From contig JAUCBJ010006589.1 in the NCBI GenBank assembly GCA_032718475.1, positions 1-59,329 of the forward strand: DNA of 59,329 nt, written 5' to 3'. Each line of letters starts with the position of its first letter. The first letter of the stretch is position 1. Below, piece after piece: positions 55,649 through 59,329 of this stretch. The DNA is from Nemertoderma westbladi. Taxonomy: Eukaryota; Xenacoelomorpha; Nemertodermatida; Nemertodermatidae. The notes beneath the pieces are model-generated. The model was not told the origin of the DNA and searched no databases. It was given only the letters and a program-made list of their open reading frames with translations. A program made the translations under genes and the position numbers.

Positions 55649-58600
55649 ATTCCGATTAAGATTACTGGCACAAAAGGGAGTAAGAGAATCTACGCTATCC
55701 TGGATTCAGCCTCATCTCACAGCTACGTGGACGAGCAGATAGCTGACGTAGTGACGGATCTCAGACACGGTAAGCGCATCAGCTATACCGTAAGTAGTAT
55801 GCACGGACAACGTGCAATACCAGTGACACGAGTTAAGTTAAACTTAGACTCTCTTCTTCCGAAATCGCAACACAGCGAAAGGGAGAGGTCTTTGTTACCC
55901 TTCAAGGATTTGACTTTTGCGGCCACCAAAGACTTTAGTAACCTACTAGGTCCGGTCCCAGAACAATCCTTGGAGGACCGTAAGTATTTCAGACACCTTG
56001 GTGTACCTGAATGTCCTGTTAATTATAGGTCGGTAGCCATGCTGATCGGGACGGACCAATTCAACCTACATCAAGTGTGGGAAACCAGACCATCGGCAGT
56101 CGTAGCGGTAAACGCATACGCCTGTAGAACGCCGATAGGGTGGTATACTCGAGCGCCTGTGCGCACACTGGACATAAGTGACGAGGAAGACGATGTACAA
56201 AGTACATGTAGTTTATTAACTACAAATTCAATTCATTCCTTTTCACACGACGTGGACCATACTACCTTACATACAAAACATGACAGACGTGTAACTAGTA
56301 TGATAAGTCACAAGGAGCAGCTAATCCACCAGGTGAGTTTAGAACTTGGGGAGAAGACGAGTCAGCTAGAGATTCCATCGACGACAGATGATAACGCCGG
56401 AAGGCTTGCGAGTCTACCTACCCCAATAACCTCAACAATGCCCGTCGATATTGATGATGACGCGTTGAGAAATCATCAATTGGAACAAGCTGTATTGGAC
56501 AAAGAATTAACGGAGAAGACTATCAGGTGGTTAGAACAAGATACAGCTGAACCTGGTAGCTACGAACCATGTATGTCGGAACAAGAGAAACAATCTTTGA
56601 GGATCATGGAAGATACTATCCGCCAGACGAAAGACGGACATTATGAGGTGGGGATGTTATGGCGTAGCCAAAGTCCTAAACTTATAAATAACTACCCACT
56701 AGCTTTAGGACGTCTACACTCAATACGACAACGTCTATTAAAGGACGAGAAAGCCCATCTGCAGTACAACACTCAGATGGAGACGTATTTGACTAAGGGA
56801 TACGCTATCCGAATGACTAACCCAGAGATAGTGACTAACCAGACATACTACCTGCCACATCACTATGTGAGACACCCCGACAAACCAGATAAAGTACGCG
56901 TAGTCAATGACTGTGCGGCTCTGTTTGAGGGAATGTCCCTCAATAGCGAGTTGATGGATGGACCAAACATGAATAATTATCTTATGGGGGTGATTATGCG
57001 CTTCCGTCAGCGTCAAGTAGCTTTTACTTGTGACGTTGAAGCTATGTTTCACCAAGTGAGAGCGTTAGAGCAAGACAAAGACAGTTTGAGGTTCCTCTGG
57101 TATCCGGAAGGAGACTTAAGTCTACCACCGGCGATTTACCAAATGCAAGTTCGCGTTTTCGGTGCCAGGGACAGCCCAAACTGTACCATGTATGCCCTAA
57201 AACAAGCCGCTAGGGATCAGAAACTCCTGTATGACCCAGAGATAATTAGGATTGTGGAACGTGACTTTTACGTCGACGACGGATTACAGAGTTGCGACAC
57301 AGTAGAACGTGCTACAACAGTAGCACATCAATTACGGGACTGCTTAGCGGGCGGAGGTTTTAACCTCACCAAATTCGCCTCAAACAGTGCCGAATTAGTA
57401 GACTCATTCGGAACGACTGAGCGTGGAGGTGGTGACATAGACCTAGAGTTCGAACCACTACCGACGACCAAGGTGTTGGGGCTCTTTTGGGACCCAAACA
57501 CGGACAACTTTCGAGTGAAAGTGAGACTGGACAGTCAAGAAAACACACTGACAAAGAGATCATGCTTGTCAAAATTGAGCCGATTGTTCGATCCATTAGG
57601 ATTCATCAGTCCAATTATACTGCAAGCCCGCATTTATATGCGCAGTATTTGGAAGGATGGACTGACATGGGACGAGCCGATCTCATCAGACCAAGTGGAC
57701 TTATGGAAGACCTGGGAGGCAGAATTATCTTCGCTAGAGGATTATTACATACCCAGAGTCTACTTTCCATTACAAACTACATTTCCTGACAACTTGGAAT
57801 TACATTGTTTTTCCGACGCTAGTGACAACGGTTTTGGTGTGGCAGCGTACTTGCGCAGACAAGTAGACTCAGAAGAATTCGATGTTTCGCTCATTACTTC
57901 TAAGGCAAAAACAATGCCTACTAAGTATATGACGACACCACGAGCTGAGCTACAAGCCGCAACCCTGTCAACCACCATCGTGAACCTCATACAGACAGAA
58001 CTACAGTCAAGTTTACAGATATTTTATTGGACTGACGCGACGTTGGTTTTATTTTACATAAATAACGACACACTTGAATTCAAGACATTCGTAGCTAACC
58101 GTCGCGCAGAAATTCTAGACCGTTCAATAAAAGAGGATTGGCGACATTGTCCCGGACCACAAAACCCAGCTGATATTGCGTCGCGAGGAATGATGCCTGA
58201 GGAATTCTGTAAACCGGAAAACAAAGAATTTTGGCAACACGGACCCTCATTCTTGCAGAAATCGATACAACATTGGCCTCCGTTATACGACAACAAATCT
58301 AACACCATCCCTAAGGACGCCGAAATCAAGAAACCAAAAAAGGGGAAGGCAAAGAAAAGGACGACGGCGGCAAAACTCAAGAAAAAACCGAAGGCGAAAT
58401 GGAAAGATATAACTTCAAAGGTCAAGAGAGGAAGACTTGCGAGCCTTTCTACACCAGACATATCACCAGACAGTCAACCAGACACGTTACTAGACGGTCA
58501 ACCAGACATTTTGCCAGACATGTCACAAAATGTTCTACCAGACACTAGTAACATACTGACAAATAGTAAAGCCGCAGTTTCCCTATTGGAGCGGCCTTCT

Positions 58601-59329
58601 GTTGACAAACAACCAGATACGTTACCAGACGTATCGCCAGACACATTACTAGACAGTCGACTAGACATTTTGTCAGAAACATCACAAAATGTTCTACCGG
58701 ACATTAGTAATGTATCGACTAACAGTAAAGCCGCAGTTTCCCTATTGGAGCGGCCTTGTATTGACAAACTACCAATTTTGACACACTTGAGCAACCATAA
58801 GCACGGTGAAACCTCATGTATTACAGATGTGGGTAGTACCTACGCTAATGTAAATACAGGTGTTACTCTGCGCTCAAGAGACATACCAAACTCGCAACCT
58901 ATGGTGAGACCTGGGATTAATATCGGCAGAAAAATAAGTTTACCGAAACCCAGTGACCCCATAGAGTTCAAACCACCATTAACGATCGACTTACAAAGTA
59001 CTGACAACCAGGATGAGAAGACGAAGAAGGACAAATTACTTGTAGACCCGGACGGATCAACAGTCAACAAGGGAATACTTACCGGCGGACCCGTGGGCCC
59101 TTCTAGTAATTCAAAACCTTCCAAATTCTTTGACTTACCTGATGACGTCACAAATACTTACGTCGACCGTATTGTAAACCTAACAGACTCTTGGTCAAAT
59201 GCTTGCCGAAAATTAGCGTGGATTGTACGTTTTGTACAATACGTTAAAGGCAAACGAGACTTTACACGTCGACTTACATTGGCTGAGATTGACAGGTGTG
59301 AGATTAAATTAATTCGCCATTACCAACTG
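55649..59329 (+). CDS. pol of the plus-strand BEL/Pao element, open to the window edge
   Basis: 1227 codons without a stop, beginning after TGA at 55646. Protease region AILDSASSHSYVD has D19-S20-A21, with Ala where Gly is usual. RT shows KVRVVNDCAALF and YVDD at 541-544. The RNase H part has FSDASDNGFG (D723) and YWTDATLV (D796). A long lysine-rich and repetitive linker (about residues 890-1040) follows, and the frame ends within the region leading to the integrase zinc finger. The integrase itself lies beyond the window. RT and RNase H residues are intact. Confidence 0.9.
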   Translation, partial: MPIKITGTKGSKRIYAILDSASSHSYVDEQIADVVTDLRHGKRISYTVSSMHGQRAIPVTRVKLNLDSLLPKSQHSERERSLLPFKDLTFAATKDFSNLLGPVPEQSLEDRKYFRHLGVPECPVNYRSVAMLIGTDQFNLHQVWETRPSAVVAVNAYACRTPIGWYTRAPVRTLDISDEEDDVQSTCSLLTTNSIHSFSHDVDHTTLHTKHDRRVTSMISHKEQLIHQVSLELGEKTSQLEIPSTTDDNAGRLASLPTPITSTMPVDIDDDALRNHQLEQAVLDKELTEKTIRWLEQDTAEPGSYEPCMSEQEKQSLRIMEDTIRQTKDGHYEVGMLWRSQSPKLINNYPLALGRLHSIRQRLLKDEKAHLQYNTQMETYLTKGYAIRMTNPEIVTNQTYYLPHHYVRHPDKPDKVRVVNDCAALFEGMSLNSELMDGPNMNNYLMGVIMRFRQRQVAFTCDVEAMFHQVRALEQDKDSLRFLWYPEGDLSLPPAIYQMQVRVFGARDSPNCTMYALKQAARDQKLLYDPEIIRIVERDFYVDDGLQSCDTVERATTVAHQLRDCLAGGGFNLTKFASNSAELVDSFGTTERGGGDIDLEFEPLPTTKVLGLFWDPNTDNFRVKVRLDSQENTLTKRSCLSKLSRLFDPLGFISPIILQARIYMRSIWKDGLTWDEPISSDQVDLWKTWEAELSSLEDYYIPRVYFPLQTTFPDNLELHCFSDASDNGFGVAAYLRRQVDSEEFDVSLITSKAKTMPTKYMTTPRAELQAATLSTTIVNLIQTELQSSLQIFYWTDATLVLFYINNDTLEFKTFVANRRAEILDRSIKEDWRHCPGPQNPADIASRGMMPEEFCKPENKEFWQHGPSFLQKSIQHWPPLYDNKSNTIPKDAEIKKPKKGKAKKRTTAAKLKKKPKAKWKDITSKVKRGRLASLSTPDISPDSQPDTLLDGQPDILPDMSQNVLPDTSNILTNSKAAVSLLERPSVDKQPDTLPDVSPDTLLDSRLDILSETSQNVLPDISNVSTNSKAAVSLLERPCIDKLPILTHLSNHKHGETSCITDVGSTYANVNTGVTLRSRDIPNSQPMVRPGINIGRKISLPKPSDPIEFKPPLTIDLQSTDNQDEKTKKDKLLVDPDGSTVNKGILTGGPVGPSSNSKPSKFFDLPDDVTNTYVDRIVNLTDSWSNACRKLAWIVRFVQYVKGKRDFTRRLTLAEIDRCEIKLIRHYQL
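58459..58775 (+). repeat. 159-bp duplication inside the pol linker
   Basis: The block ending NSKAAVSLLERP occurs twice, at 58565 and 58724 at DNA level, with preceding Asp/Pro-rich PDTLLD and SQNVLPD motifs. It lies between RNase H and integrase. Confidence 0.8.

Larger units (their letters stand above)
49746..59329 (+). mobile_element. second BEL/Pao retrotransposon, cut by the window edge
   Basis: LTR-like repeat, gag, an intervening insertion, and pol to the window end, all on the plus strand. The proteins are only distantly similar to the minus-strand element, so the two belong to different BEL/Pao families. Confidence 0.8.

Overview
This is nuclear DNA from an animal, most likely an aquatic invertebrate. 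The evidence is AT-rich intergenic DNA, spliced genes with GT-AG introns in consistent phase, animal gene families (GT14 glycosyltransferase, SLC49A4-like and SLC18B1-like transporters), and dense repeats: BEL/Pao and non-LTR retrotransposons, tRNA-derived SINEs, MITEs and foldback-like elements. Long mono-C/G tracts and the palindrome TAGGCCTA are also frequent. The species cannot be named from sequence alone.

Layout. 1-440: 21-bp minisatellite. 1696-2919 (-): intronless core-2-type beta-1,6-GlcNAc transferase. 6504-8306 (+): SLC49A4/DIRC2-like transporter with a short upstream exon. 8667-14300: repeat-rich intergenic DNA with MITEs, a ~147-bp satellite and a G-rich foldback-like element. 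15611-23017 (+): a seven-exon gene reconstructed from splice sites. It encodes a Tudor/chromo-barrel-like N-terminus, an 11-residue repeat array (54 units of 33 bp), a zinc finger, a tyrosine-recombinase-fold domain and a C-terminal SANT/Myb-like segment. 24760-26058 (-): SLC18B1-like transporter. 26258-26934: foldback element with a 9-bp target-site duplication. 28092-30050: tRNA-like unit carrying a hammerhead ribozyme core, followed by a 5'-truncated LINE. 31510-32810: decayed LINE. 35058-36305 and 49746-50988: near-identical 1.25-kb LTR-like direct repeats. 36384-47575 (-): BEL/Pao element with an intact 1904-codon pol frame, a separate gag-like ORF and extra downstream ORFs. 50989-59329 (+): a second, divergent BEL/Pao element with an in-frame stop in gag, a ~1.15-kb insertion before pol, and pol open to the window edge.

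Three host metabolic or transport genes stand apart from each other. The most unusual locus is the recombinase-domain gene, because its repeat array carries a possible splice donor in the same phase in most units. The right third is mostly retrotransposon, with two unrelated BEL/Pao copies in opposite orientation.
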